The notes: generated by a model from the sequence alone, not told the origin. Numbered from the stretch's first letter, positions 8,855 to 17,165 are shown. The stretch: DNA of 64,000 bases from PALSA-1006 sp041660815 (GCA_041660815.1 JBAZVN010000011.1:1-64000), one strand, 5' to 3'. Program-made: numbers and translations.

Positions 8855-9990
8855 ATGACTGATATGTCTGTCACCAAAAAAACAAAAGATCGTTACCTTT
8901 CTGCCGTATGGCTAATGACTGTCTTGGCTGCATCCGTATTCTTATGCGAGATGCTGGTAATGGTTATCGTATCCATGCTGCCGCAATTGTCGGATACATC
9001 TGTGACGATATTGGATGCGACGTTACTTTCTATTTTGCTTTTCCCCATATTTTTTTTTTGGTATTCCGCCCATTGATACTCGATATTAATGAGCGCAAAG
9101 AATCTGCTGCGCGGTTACAGCTTGCAGCCAATGTCTTCACCTATGCCCGCGAGGGAATTCTAATTACAGATTCCGCTGGCAACATTATCGAAGTCAATGA
9201 CACATTTACTCGCATTACTGGCTACGGCCGCGAGGACGTCCTGGGTAAGAACCCGCGTCTACTTCAATCTGGTCGGCAAACTTCTGAGTTTTACGCCGAG
9301 ATGTGGAAATCCCTGACTGAAAATAACTATTGGACTGGGGAGATTTGGAATCGGCGAAAAAATGGTGAGGTCTATGCAGAAATGATCACCATCAGCATGG
9401 TTCGAGATTCAGAACAAATTGTGCAAAACTATGTAGCACTCTTTACCGACATCACTTCTATGAAGGAGCATCAGCGACAGCTTGAGCACATAGCCCACTA
9501 CGATGCATTAACAAACCTGCCTAATCGAATATTGCTGGCCGACCGCCTTCAGCAAGCAATGGCACAATGCCTCCGGCGCAAACATTTTCTGGCAGTGGTT
9601 TTTCTCGATCTTGATGGATTCAAAGCTGTGAATGATATTCACGGACATCAAGCCGGGGATGATTTGTTGATCACTGTTTCGCAGCGCATGAAGGCCGAGC
9701 TACGGGAAGGAGATACCCTCGCCCGTATAGGAGGTGATGAGTTTGTAGAGGTGCTGGTTGATTTGGAACAGCCACAAGAGTGCGAGCTGATACTTGATCG
9801 CATATTACAAGCTGCGGCTACGCCGGTAACGGTAGCCAATTTATCGCTGAAAGTATCCGCCAGCATTGGAGTGACGATTTATCCGGAGGATGATGCAGAT
9901 GCCGATCTCTTATTGCGCCAAGCGGATCAAGCTATGTATCAAGCCAAACAGTGCGGCAAGAACAGGTATTGCTTGTATGCCGCGAGTTAG
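8855..9990 (+). pseudogene. PAS-GGDEF diguanylate cyclase with frameshift at a T10 tract
   Basis: The first frame (8855-9076) encodes two hydrophobic helices and stops. The second frame, open from before 8908, continues with RPLILDINERKESAARL, a PAS domain and a GGDEF domain to 9990. The two join at a run of ten T's (9050-9059): one extra T, or two fewer, restores one protein of about 378 residues. The cyclase motif RIGGDEF and its RxxD inhibitory site (REGD) are intact, so the gene was recently functional or is still read through by slippage. A homopolymer sequencing error is also possible. Confidence 0.8.
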
Positions 9991-10088
9991 GTGAAACCAA
10001 CAAGCTCCTCGTTGGCGCCGCACCAAGTCTGTCTTGCTGGCAAGCTTGGGTGCGATTCACACCAACAATCACACACAGTTCAACACAC

Positions 10089-11147
10089 ATGAAAATTCGT
10101 CACGTTGCGTCCTTTCCCCCTGGCGTACTTGCAGCCCTTACCTCGGCGCTGTTGTTTGGTGTTGCGACACCACTCGCCAAATTGTTGCTGGAAACCACAA
10201 GTCCGTGGATGTTGGCCGGTTTGCTCTATCTGGGTTCCGGTGTCGGACTATTTATTTATCGGCGCATTGTCAGAGCCCCATCAGTTCAACTGCTCCCCCA
10301 AGATCGCCTCTGGTTTGCAGGTGCGGTTCTGGCAGGCGGGATCATTGCCCCCGTTCTGCTGATGACAGGGCTGGGGGGCATGGCAGCAGCCGATGCTTCG
10401 TTAATGTTGAATGCGGAAAGCGTATTTACAACATTGCTCGCATGGTTTGCCTTCAAAGAAAATTTTGACCGGAAAATCGCTCTCGGCATGGTGGCCATTA
10501 TCGCTGGTGCACTCCTATTGTCATGGCCTGGAGATACACGATTTGCTGGGGTGTGGCCATCTCTGGCGATTCTTGGAGCCTGCTTGGCTTGGGGGATCGA
10601 CAATAACCTGACCCGCAAGGTCTCACTGTCCGATGCCAGTTGGATTGCTTCGGTCAAAGGGCTTGTGTCAGGCAGCGTCAACCTTAGCCTCGCCATTGCT
10701 TTGGGTACCGAGCTCCCCGCACTTCAGAATGTCACGGGTATGCTAGTGCTTGGATTCTTTTCCTATGGCATCAGCCTCGTTCTGTTTGTAATTGGGTTGC
10801 GTCACTTGGGTTCAGCTCGAACTGGGGCGTATTTTTCTGTGGCACCATTTTTCGGCGCACTGCTAGCGTTGCTTATGGGTGATCCACTTACAGTTTCTCT
10901 GGCACTCGCCGGGATATTGATGGCATTGGGTATCTGGTTGCATTTAAGCGAGCATCATGATCATCTGCATATTCACGAGCCGGTGACCCACACTCACGAA
11001 CACGTTCACGACGAGCATCACTCGCATTCGCACAGTGATGAAGTACCAGGGGGTACACGACATAGCCATCCACATGCCCATCAACGGTTAGAGCACATAC
11101 ATCCTCATTTCCCGGATGCCCACCATACGCATCGACATGAAACTTAG
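10089..11147 (+). CDS. EamA/DMT-family permease with histidine-rich tail
   Basis: From the ATG at 10089 this is a 352-residue protein with about ten hydrophobic helices in two EamA-like halves (ALTSALLFGVATPLAK begins the first). The last 68 residues are soluble and hold 25 histidines (SEHHDHLHIHEP onward). DMT-family proteins export small metabolites; a His-rich tail suggests metal sensing or transport of a metal or metal chelate. The neighbourhood (His-rich cluster 1.3 kb upstream) supports this. An upstream in-frame start at 9951 would overlap the cyclase gene and add a non-homologous leader. Confidence 0.87.
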   Translation: MKIRHVASFPPGVLAALTSALLFGVATPLAKLLLETTSPWMLAGLLYLGSGVGLFIYRRIVRAPSVQLLPQDRLWFAGAVLAGGIIAPVLLMTGLGGMAAADASLMLNAESVFTTLLAWFAFKENFDRKIALGMVAIIAGALLLSWPGDTRFAGVWPSLAILGACLAWGIDNNLTRKVSLSDASWIASVKGLVSGSVNLSLAIALGTELPALQNVTGMLVLGFFSYGISLVLFVIGLRHLGSARTGAYFSVAPFFGALLALLMGDPLTVSLALAGILMALGIWLHLSEHHDHLHIHEPVTHTHEHVHDEHHSHSHSDEVPGGTRHSHPHAHQRLEHIHPHFPDAHHTHRHET

Positions 11148-11688
11148 AAATCTCAATAGGGTAGGGCCGATAGCACGCAGTCGAGTTTCATGAAAGCTGC
11201 CGCTCGGGATGATTCCGACACCTCTGACCTGAGCAAGTCCCATAGCAGACATGAAATCAGCTTGATGCCAGCGGTAGCAAAGGCCGAACAACTGTATTTG
11301 AGACTGTAATCTTGAGCGGCAGGTATATCCACCTAGCAGGAATTGATTTGCATTCAATTAGTTAAGTCTTAATGTCAGCTTAACATCTTACTGCAGACAA
11401 TTATTCTCAGGAATAAAGTTCTTAGGATTTGAGGATGTGCTCCCCATTTGCGCCAAGCAACGCGCCTCTTACAAAGTTAGTTGTTTCTTTGACTTAGCAC
11501 CTGGCTTTGTCCGATACCACTGCGCTAGCGTTGGTGCGTTACTTGTGGGTTTTATTTCAAGCTCCTTGACTAAGTTGTCAATGGAAGAGTTTAAGCTTTG
11601 CTGCTGTGGGAATTGTGACAATGCTTTAAGCGCCAAGCACTTTCCTAGTTTACCCCTAGGTTTACCCCCGAAGCAAAAGCAAAAGAAA
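11148..11688. other. Intergenic region left of the island
   Basis: About 540 bp without a convincing gene. It contains copy 2 of the 42-bp dispersed repeat (11282-11323). A 91-residue open frame at 11437-11712 has no ribosome site and runs into the terminator, so it is not annotated. Confidence 0.5.
11282..11323 (-). repeat. 42-bp dispersed repeat, copy 2
   Basis: This is the inverted copy of 6577-6618, differing at about two positions. Sequence to its left (11160-11281) also shows vague similarity to the copy-1 flank (GCGGCAG...TTTCATGAA-like), consistent with a larger decayed element. Confidence 0.75.
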
Positions 11689-11718
11689 AAGGAGTTAAGC
11701 GTTTCCGCCTAACTCCTT
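11689..11718 (-). terminator. Rho-independent terminator (old tRNA-end module)
   Basis: The stem AAGGAGTTA / TAACTCCTT with an inner GCG/CGC pair is flanked by A-rich sequence on the left and T-rich on the right, so it can act in both directions. It stands just left of a decayed tRNA-Arg end, the same arrangement as the terminators at 12478-12511 and 29628-29651. Confidence 0.7.
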
Positions 11719-11724
11719 GTTTTT

Positions 11725-11750
11725 ATTGGTGCGCTCGAAGAAATGAATCT
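11725..11750. repeat. Decayed attachment site: relic of tRNA-Arg 3' end
   Basis: ATTGGTGCGCtCGAAGAaAT matches the tRNA-Arg 3' end (from 29656) at 18 of the first 20 positions and then decays. With the adjacent terminator it looks like a third, oldest copy of the tRNA end and marks the left edge of a 0.8-kb remnant island. Confidence 0.55.
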
Positions 11751-11779
11751 GGGCACTGGAATGCCACGATAATGCTGTT

Positions 11780-12067
11780 TTAGTGCAGCGCTCTCAATGC
11801 CGCATCAGGTTCTTTCTCAACAATGGTCAGCAGCGCTGCTGCCGCGCCTGTCGGATTTCTGCGGTGTTGTTCCCAATTTTTAAGTGTGGCGACTTTAACG
11901 CCTATCAATTGGGCAAAATCACTTTGGCTTAGTCCAACTTTCGCTCGAATCGCTTTAGCATCAGGCGCATGAACCTCCGTCACTCGGCCAGCAACAAGTT
12001 GGCCGCGACGGATAGAGGTCGCCTCCTTAAGGCTTTGTTGTAAATCCTCGAATAGTGTTTTGTCCAT
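11780..12067 (-). CDS. NadS-like helix-turn-helix antitoxin
   Basis: This 95-residue protein has an N-terminal toxin-binding-type segment and a C-terminal XRE helix-turn-helix (IRAKVGLSQSDFAQLIGV, then KNWEQHRRNP). It resembles the NadS/HigA-like antitoxins found downstream of RelE/HigB-type toxins. It should neutralise the toxin and repress the pair by binding the palindrome at 12390-12408. It lies two bases downstream of the toxin gene on the same strand, the toxin-first order typical of higBA modules. Confidence 0.85.
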   Translation of the reverse strand: MDKTLFEDLQQSLKEATSIRRGQLVAGRVTEVHAPDAKAIRAKVGLSQSDFAQLIGVKVATLKNWEQHRRNPTGAAAALLTIVEKEPDAALRALH

Positions 12068-12069
12068 AG

Positions 12070-12381
12070 TTATAACTCCTTTACAAGTTTGCGTAACACA
12101 GCAGTTTCTTTGTCGGTCAGATTATCTTTGGTGCTTTTCGGATAAGCTACCAACATCAATATTTGGTCATCATCAGTTATCCAATAATAGATCACTCGGA
12201 TTCCGCCGCTTTTTCCCGTACCCGCCCGTTTCCAGCGAAGCTTGCGAATACCGCCACCATCTTTAATTAGATCACCTACATCTGGGCGCTTAACCAACTC
12301 CTCTTGCAATTTGGAATATTCATCATCTTCCAGCAGTGCGGAAACAAGGCGAGTAAAAGTTGGGGTCTCAATAAAAATCAT
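12070..12381 (-). CDS. HigB/RelE-like mRNA-interferase toxin
   Basis: This 103-residue protein has the RelE/HigB-like core (IRKLRWKRAGTGKSGGIRVIYYW, then ILMLVAYPKS). Such toxins cleave mRNA on the ribosome. An upstream ATG at 12399 falls inside the operator palindrome, so the ATG at 12381 (MIFIETPTF) is preferred. Paired with the NadS-like gene immediately downstream, it forms the only complete cargo of the small remnant island between 11.73 and 12.52 kb. Confidence 0.85.
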   Translation of the reverse strand: MIFIETPTFTRLVSALLEDDEYSKLQEELVKRPDVGDLIKDGGGIRKLRWKRAGTGKSGGIRVIYYWITDDDQILMLVAYPKSTKDNLTDKETAVLRKLVKEL

Positions 12382-12389
12382 GTGCCAAC

Positions 12390-12408
12390 TATACGCCATT
12401 GGCGTATA
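12390..12408. promoter_or_regulatory. Palindromic operator of the toxin-antitoxin pair
   Basis: The arms TATACGCC and GGCGTATA are separated by ATT, nine bases upstream of the toxin start. This is the expected binding site for the HTH antitoxin. Confidence 0.65.
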
Positions 12409-12477
12409 GCGTCAAGTTAAAGGAATTTCGACACGCAATAAAAAGTGCCCAGATTTGTCTGCTCGGATGGCAATGAA

Positions 12478-12511
12478 AAAAGGCTTACTTCCCTTGAGAA
12501 ATAAGCCTTTT
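12478..12511 (-). terminator. Terminator beside left attachment site
   Basis: The ten-base stem AAAAGGCTTA / TAAGCCTTTT sits seven bases left of the 47-bp tRNA-end copy. On the minus strand it would have terminated the tRNA-Arg transcript before the island inserted. Confidence 0.75.
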
Positions 12512-12518
12512 CTGAATG

Positions 12519-12565
12519 TGGTGCGCCCGAAGAGATTCGAACTCCTGACCCCTTGGTTCGTAGCC
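12519..12565. repeat. attL: 47-bp copy of tRNA-Arg 3' end
   Basis: This segment, from TGGTGCGCCCGAAG to GGTTCGTAGCC, is identical to 29658-29704, the 3' part of tRNA-Arg including CCA and anticodon loop. The tRNA sequence then breaks off. Such identical tRNA-end copies are the hallmark of tyrosine-integrase insertion; the integrase lies at 22329-23423. Confidence 0.92.
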
Positions 12566-12567
12566 GG

Positions 12568-12933
12568 TACTATTCAATAGCAGTTATCCGTTAAGATTGT
12601 AGCAGATTTTTAATTCGCTCTGTACTATTGAATGTCTAATTTCATAGAGTTAACCCATTGATTCGATAGGCTGTGATTTTGCCCAATAGTACAGGTTTTG
12701 AGCCCTATCATAACCGCGAATTATCAGCGCCAATTCGTTCGGCACATCAGCCAATATCTTGGATATTTATGCCGTGAATATTCTGATATTGTGCACATAA
12801 AAATTTGACACCACCATCTTATAGCAATATCATGATCAAACAACTCTCCCTTATTGAAGTCGGCTTGTCCGATGACAACTAGGGCGATAGGGCCGCCGAA
12901 AGGCGGCCTTGTCATTTACAATTATCGGAACCT
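12568..12933. other. Left arm of island with candidate integrase arm sites
   Basis: No gene is seen in these 366 bp. TACTATTCAA (12568-12577), TACTATTGAA (12623-12632) and CAATAGTACA (12684-12693) are variants of the TTGAATAGTACAA element that occurs twice at the right end (29590-29621). Their placement just inside both attachment sites suits integrase arm-type or directionality-factor binding. Confidence 0.5.
12891..12910 (+). terminator. GC-rich hairpin before the NYN gene
   Basis: The stem GGCCGCC (12891-12897), loop GAAA, GGCGGCC (12902-12908) is followed by TTG. It could end an inward transcript from attL or be a leader structure of the NYN gene, whose ATG is 24 bases downstream. Confidence 0.5.
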
Positions 12934-13623
12934 ATGAAACCGCAACGTGCAATCGCATACATTGACGGCTACAACCTTTATTACAGCCGACTCAAAGGGA
13001 CTGGCTATAAATGGCTGGATTTAGTTGCGCTATTTCGCGAGCAAATCTTAAAGCCGCAACTGCCAGATGCAAAACTTGATGTTGTGAAATATTTTACATC
13101 ACCGGCAAAGGGTAAGTTTGCCTCACATGGTCTGGATTCAGTGACGGCACAGAATGAGTATCATCGCGCACTCACAGCAAAATATCCAAGCGAGATTGAA
13201 ATCATATTTGGATACCACACAGCAGAAGAAGCTCGCTTGATGACTTTCATTGAGCCACCGGACAAGAATAATAGACTTTCCGTATGGCGGATTGAAGAGA
13301 AGCAAACTGACGTTAACATCGCACTTTCTATGTATCGTGATGTTGCGCAAGGCAAGACCAACAACGTGATTATCTGTTCAAACGATTCTGATTTAGTTCC
13401 AGCAGTCAATGCTATTCGAGAGGACTTTCCGGAATGCAGCATTGGGATCGTCGCACCAATTCCCGCGCCGATGGGTGAGCGCCATCGGCGCGGAAATACG
13501 GAACTTGAAAAACTGTCCAATTGGACGCGGCATTACATTCTTGATGATGAGCTGGCAAGTTCGCAATTGCCCGATGTTGTACCGACCAAAAAGAAGGCAT
13601 CAAGAAAGCCACCCCATTGGTAA
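12934..13623 (+). CDS. NYN-domain (PIN-like) putative ribonuclease
   Basis: This 229-residue protein belongs to the NYN family of PIN-fold nucleases. Acidic active-site motifs are visible: YIDGYNLYY near the start, EEKQTDVNIAL in the middle and SNDSDLVPAV near residue 155. The C-terminus is Lys-rich (PTKKKASRKP). NYN proteins cut RNA and appear in defence and phage-linked islands; the target here is unknown. It is the first gene inside the left end of the island and has no close partner. Confidence 0.85.
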   Translation: MKPQRAIAYIDGYNLYYSRLKGTGYKWLDLVALFREQILKPQLPDAKLDVVKYFTSPAKGKFASHGLDSVTAQNEYHRALTAKYPSEIEIIFGYHTAEEARLMTFIEPPDKNNRLSVWRIEEKQTDVNIALSMYRDVAQGKTNNVIICSNDSDLVPAVNAIREDFPECSIGIVAPIPAPMGERHRRGNTELEKLSNWTRHYILDDELASSQLPDVVPTKKKASRKPPHW

Positions 13624-13849
13624 TGTTGCGCCACCTTGCGGGTTGAATCAAAATTATTGAGGCGCGAACCTCATAACCTCTTTTCAAGCATTCAAGGCCA
13701 AAACCATACACCGTGATACAAATCATCACCGTGCATTGCAATAACAAGGTCGTGACCATCCCTAGCTGAATTAAACCGCTTCAGACTGCGCGATCATCAC
13801 CACCAAAAATTAAATTCAAAATCTATTTAAAGTGCAACATTGAGCCGCG

Positions 13850-14066
13850 TTATTCGAAAAAAATAAATTCATTTTCATCTACCTTCGATGTAGCAGAACT
13901 ACCTTCGCTTGTTTGAAATTCGGGTACAAAAATCTCCTCGAATTTACTAGGCCGTACATGTTGCATATCAAGTCTCGAATCAAAATAACAGCGCAATAAT
14001 TTCACACCCCTCATTTCACCTTTTCCATAAACACTACGCAGTGAATTAGTAATTGTGCGCTCGTTG
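13850..14066 (-). pseudogene. C-terminal relic of a paralogue of the 15836-16618 gene
   Basis: The minus strand reads NERTITNSLRSVYGKGEMRG, then VKLLRCYFDSRLDMQHVRPS and KFEEIFVPEF, and ends at a stop at 13850. The last ~70 residues of the 260-residue protein at 15836-16618 match this almost word for word. Upstream of about 14066 the similarity stops, so the N-terminal two thirds are missing. This points to an earlier related element whose left part was lost, or to a partial duplication. Confidence 0.8.
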
Positions 14067-14097
14067 CAATGACCGTGCTTTAGGATGGCAGGCAGTC

Positions 14098-14220
14098 TTA
14101 AGTTGTAATGTATTTCCAGACGGACAAGCCGGCATTTTTAAATTCCTCATCATGGCTCACCAAATGGTGATCATGCGCCAGTTTGGAGCCAAATAATACT
14201 ATCAAGCAATCCTGTTGCAT
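14098..14220 (-). pseudogene. Possible C-terminal relic of a PIN/VapC toxin
   Basis: Forty residues (MQQDCLIVLFGSKLAHDHHL, then VSHDEEFKNAGLSVWKYITT) resemble the end of VapC-type PIN domains, where a DxxIAA helix is followed by LVTxDxDF. A stop codon lies just upstream in frame and no antitoxin gene is seen. The resemblance is by eye only. Confidence 0.35.
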
Positions 14221-14580
14221 GTGTTACAGCTTATAACAGAGTAAAACTCTTCGTCCTGCGCCTGGTGATATTGCACGCATTCTTACATATACAAACAATA
14301 TTCACTATACAAGCCTTCCGGCGACAACTGCGCCAAACCGATATGACAAAACAGTCGAGCGAACAATAATTGGGGTAACAAAAAGTAGAAAAGCTCTTAA
14401 GTGTATTCCTGGTCATGTTCAAATGAAATGGATGTGGTTGGGGCAATTTCAATTTCTCATAGTGGAGCTGCCGGTAAGGTAGTTGCTAATCTATTTGTAG
14501 CAAACGTGTTCAATCTGATACAAATTCTCTAACGGATCACCTTTTGCAACTGACTACGTCTGTCTGTATTTAGGCTACCT

Positions 14581-14820
14581 TCATTGCCATGCAGCTTCAT
14601 ACTCTTTCCTTGTGTTGAATATTTGGCACTGTCTTTGGTCTGCGCTAACCTTCACGATTCTACCCCATTGCAGCTCCTTGTCTGCGGTAGACGAAGCAAC
14701 AACTTCTGCAAATATAGACTCCGTGCGTGAGTGGCCGCAATTGCTGGCAAGAAAACTACCCGCTGGAATTGACATAAAATATTTTTTACTGAGTTTTGCA
14801 TAAACGGGTTTGCCAATCAT
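14581..14820 (-). CDS. Hypothetical 79-residue protein
   Basis: The ATG at 14820 has a good ribosome site (AGGAGAG, seven bases upstream). The protein (MIGKPVYAKLSKKYFMSIPA and onward) is mixed alpha/beta, with no signal peptide, membrane segment or recognised motif. It lies among decayed genes, so it may be a small genuine island gene or a fragment. Confidence 0.45.
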   Translation of the reverse strand: MIGKPVYAKLSKKYFMSIPAGSFLASNCGHSRTESIFAEVVASSTADKELQWGRIVKVSADQRQCQIFNTRKEYEAAWQ

Positions 14821-15266
14821 TTTTTTCTCTCCTGATATATATACTCAATGGTGGTATTAGCAACAAAATAAATCAAGTTATTTCTCATAACGTCGTCCAT
14901 TGAATCTCAGTAGCCAGTACCGCAATATAAGTTACTACAATTCATTACAACTGCATCCCCATTTTTACCTCAAATCAATCTGCACCTATTCTCGCTGTTT
15001 CGCCATAGCGCCGACATTTGCATCACCTGAACTCCACGCAAGTACAAGCCCATTGGGATTTTCTGCAATCGTTTCTCGCGTTGCTGCGACTGCGATTTTG
15101 ACGAATTGCTTGCGTGTATTCCTAAGCGGCGCTGCCACTGTACGGCAGGCGAAACGACTCAAAAATGATGCAGATACCGAGTTCGTAAGTCTGCAAAATC
15201 GGGGCAAGTCTTCAAATCAAATTCGGCTCACCCCGCCTAAAAACGATACTTGAAAGGCTGAACACA
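14821..15266. other. Gene-poor stretch upstream of ardA
   Basis: Open frames on both strands (117 codons plus, 73 codons minus) overlap and neither has a ribosome site or recognisable family. Promoter and leader sequences of ardA must lie here, but no clear boxes are visible. Confidence 0.4.
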
Positions 15267-15770
15267 ATGACCACGTTACACGCGACACCATACAACATAG
15301 ACGCTGCAGGTTTTTACTTTGAAAACGCAGATGAGTACACCGACAAGTCATCATCACATGTTGATCGCTTCGGCAATCTGGTTGAAGAGTTTGAGATTCA
15401 GTTTATTGAGGGTGACGATGCGCAATTGTTCAACGCCTGCGACATCAATCAGTGCAACATCGGTCGGTGGTTTGATGAAATTGAATGCTTGGACGATCAC
15501 GAGAAATTGAGCCTGTATTTCCTGCTGAATTCTGGCTATATGCTGGACAGCGCGATAGAAAAGCTTAATGAACCATGTATCTCAGAATGCAGCTTAAAGG
15601 ATGCGGCAGCCGAACTGTTTGATGAATGCTACGCCAGCGCCATCCCAGAAAATCTTCACCAGTACATTGACTACGATGCATTCGCGCGCGATCTTGAAAT
15701 GGGCGGCGACATGGTTGAGTTTGAATATCACAACCTGACTTACACTTGCACCAACGCTTCAGGCATATAG
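15267..15770 (+). CDS. ardA: ArdA-family antirestriction protein
   Basis: This 167-residue, very acidic protein fits the ArdA family: an early YNIDAAGFYFENADEY segment, a middle rich in Asp/Glu (EIQFIEGDDAQLFNACDINQ) and the characteristic end YIDYDAFARDLEMGGDMVEF. ArdA mimics B-form DNA, blocks type I restriction enzymes and protects incoming mobile DNA. It stands alone on the plus strand, facing the winged-helix gene at 15836-16618. Its presence supports self-transfer or phage-like entry of the island. A GAAAGG element precedes the start. Confidence 0.88.
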   Translation: MTTLHATPYNIDAAGFYFENADEYTDKSSSHVDRFGNLVEEFEIQFIEGDDAQLFNACDINQCNIGRWFDEIECLDDHEKLSLYFLLNSGYMLDSAIEKLNEPCISECSLKDAAAELFDECYASAIPENLHQYIDYDAFARDLEMGGDMVEFEYHNLTYTCTNASGI

Positions 15771-15835
15771 CGGCGATCAATCAGACCGCAACTCTTGAGT
15801 CTGGCTATGCAGCCCAAGAGGGCAAGGGGCGGCAC

Positions 15836-16618
15836 TCATTCAAACCACCCACTTTCCTTTATATCTTCCGTTACAGCAGGAGCATTACTGTTAGAGATAA
15901 AACGCGGCACGGCAATTTCTTCAAACTTACTGGGGCGAACGTGTTGCATATCCAGTCGTGAGTCGAAATAACAGCGCAGCAACTTAACCCCTTGCATTTC
16001 ACCTTTACCATAAACGCTACGCAACGAATTGGTGATTGTGCGCTCGTGATTGATTGTCCCCTCCAAGTTTGGCGTGTATGGGTAAGCAACGACAGTATCA
16101 AAACCTTCATCGGCAGTTTTGCAGATACTCTCTGACTGATACTGCATGGGCACACCAACCTTCTTTGCCCATTCGGCTTCAAGTGCACACCCGATTTGCT
16201 CTAACTGCCCGTCTGGAATTTTTCCTATCTGGCGTCTTCGTCTAATTGCAGCTTCAGTTGAAATGTCGATCACAAAATTGGGGATGTTGATTTCAGCTTC
16301 TCGCGTCTTCTTAATGTAACCCAACGCTTGAATAGCAAGGCAATCATGACGCCAAGTTTTGGGTAGTTTTGATTTGTAGCAGGATTGGCCGTCTGGGATT
16401 TTGGCAGCGCAATTCTTTGTGAGCCGGACAAAATATCCGGCGGGATGACGATGACGAATAATATCCCCATCTTTGACGAGTCGAATGCACGTACGACGCA
16501 CCATTGGCAAGCTCATGCCGGACAAAATTACCAGCTCAAACTCGCGCATCCATTTCTGAATATTTAATACTTCTAAAATCAAATATTCATTAAGTTTTGC
16601 CTTCTCGCGTTTATTCAT
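15836..16618 (-). CDS. Winged-helix, replication-relaxation-like protein
   Basis: This 260-residue protein has an N-terminal winged-helix-like region (WMREFELVILSGMSLPMVRR, then RLVKDGDIIRHRHPAGYFVR) and a C-terminal alpha/beta domain. The plan recalls replication-relaxation (Replic_Relax) proteins, but I see no decisive motif. GGGGGTGAT precedes the ATG at 16618 and a palindrome (16639-16648) lies in the promoter area, suggesting autoregulation. A decayed C-terminal copy lies at 13850-14066. It diverges from the structured region and replication operon, consistent with a role at an origin. Confidence 0.55.
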   Translation of the reverse strand: MNKREKAKLNEYLILEVLNIQKWMREFELVILSGMSLPMVRRTCIRLVKDGDIIRHRHPAGYFVRLTKNCAAKIPDGQSCYKSKLPKTWRHDCLAIQALGYIKKTREAEINIPNFVIDISTEAAIRRRRQIGKIPDGQLEQIGCALEAEWAKKVGVPMQYQSESICKTADEGFDTVVAYPYTPNLEGTINHERTITNSLRSVYGKGEMQGVKLLRCYFDSRLDMQHVRPSKFEEIAVPRFISNSNAPAVTEDIKESGWFE

Positions 16619-16638
16619 ATCACCCCCCTTTGCAACGT

Positions 16639-16648
16639 ATACATGTAT
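16639..16648. promoter_or_regulatory. Palindromic candidate operator
   Basis: ATACATGTAT, a perfect palindrome, lies 20 bp upstream of the winged-helix gene start and is followed by a further GTATA half. Confidence 0.4.
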
Positions 16649-16894
16649 CTGTATAGGTTAGGTTTGTCAAGATAAATAATCACGTTAAAACAATGTATTG
16701 CATCCGCTTGCAGCTGCTCCCAATGGAGTGCAAAACAGCATATTGATATGACTTTCTTGCAATGTAATTTCCAGAAAATCTCTTTCAACTTGAACGTAAA
16801 ATCAGTCCCAAGGACGTAGCTGGGATGCGCTACTTTTCGCTGTCGCTCGACCGTGGGTAAATCGCCGCATTCCCTGTCCGTTGGATACCCGACT

Positions 16895-17165
16895 TTGTCG
16901 GCAGGAAACCCCCTTTTTGACCCGACATGAATGTCGCCACTAGGGTGGTGCTGGCGCAGCTAAAAAACGAGGTTTCCTGCCGACAATATCGGCCGGAAAT
17001 GCGGGAGGTTCCACCTCCCACTTCAGGCTCGGATTCGGCTCGCTATGCTCTCTCACCGCTCACCTTCGTGGCGCCCTCCTGCACCGTCTGCCGACGGTGG
17101 CTTTGACCTGAACGGTCGCGCCCAGCTTTGCTGGCACCCGAAAATCAAAATCATCACGCGCGTGG
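16895..17165. other. GC-rich cluster of hairpins, candidate origin or transfer site
   Basis: A 16-bp inverted repeat TTGTCGGCAGGAAACC (16895-16910) / GGTTTCCTGCCGACAA (16971-16986) encloses CGACAT-GA-ATGTCG (16923-16936). Further right lie GGGAGGT-TCC-ACCTCCC (17003-17019), CACCGTC-TGCC-GACGGTG (17082-17099), GACC-TGAAC-GGTC (17105-17117), CCAGC-TTT-GCTGG (17122-17134) and the palindrome CACGCGCGTG. No gene fits. Such density of hairpins in a mobile element with its own polymerase suggests an origin of replication, single-strand initiation site or transfer origin. Confidence 0.55.

Noticed and set aside
11437..11712. 91-residue open frame left of the island
   Set aside because: No ribosome site, no recognisable family, and the end runs through the terminator stem.
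14237..14482. 82-codon open frame on the plus strand without an early start codon
   Set aside because: First ATG is near the end; no family resemblance. Could be a relic but cannot be supported.
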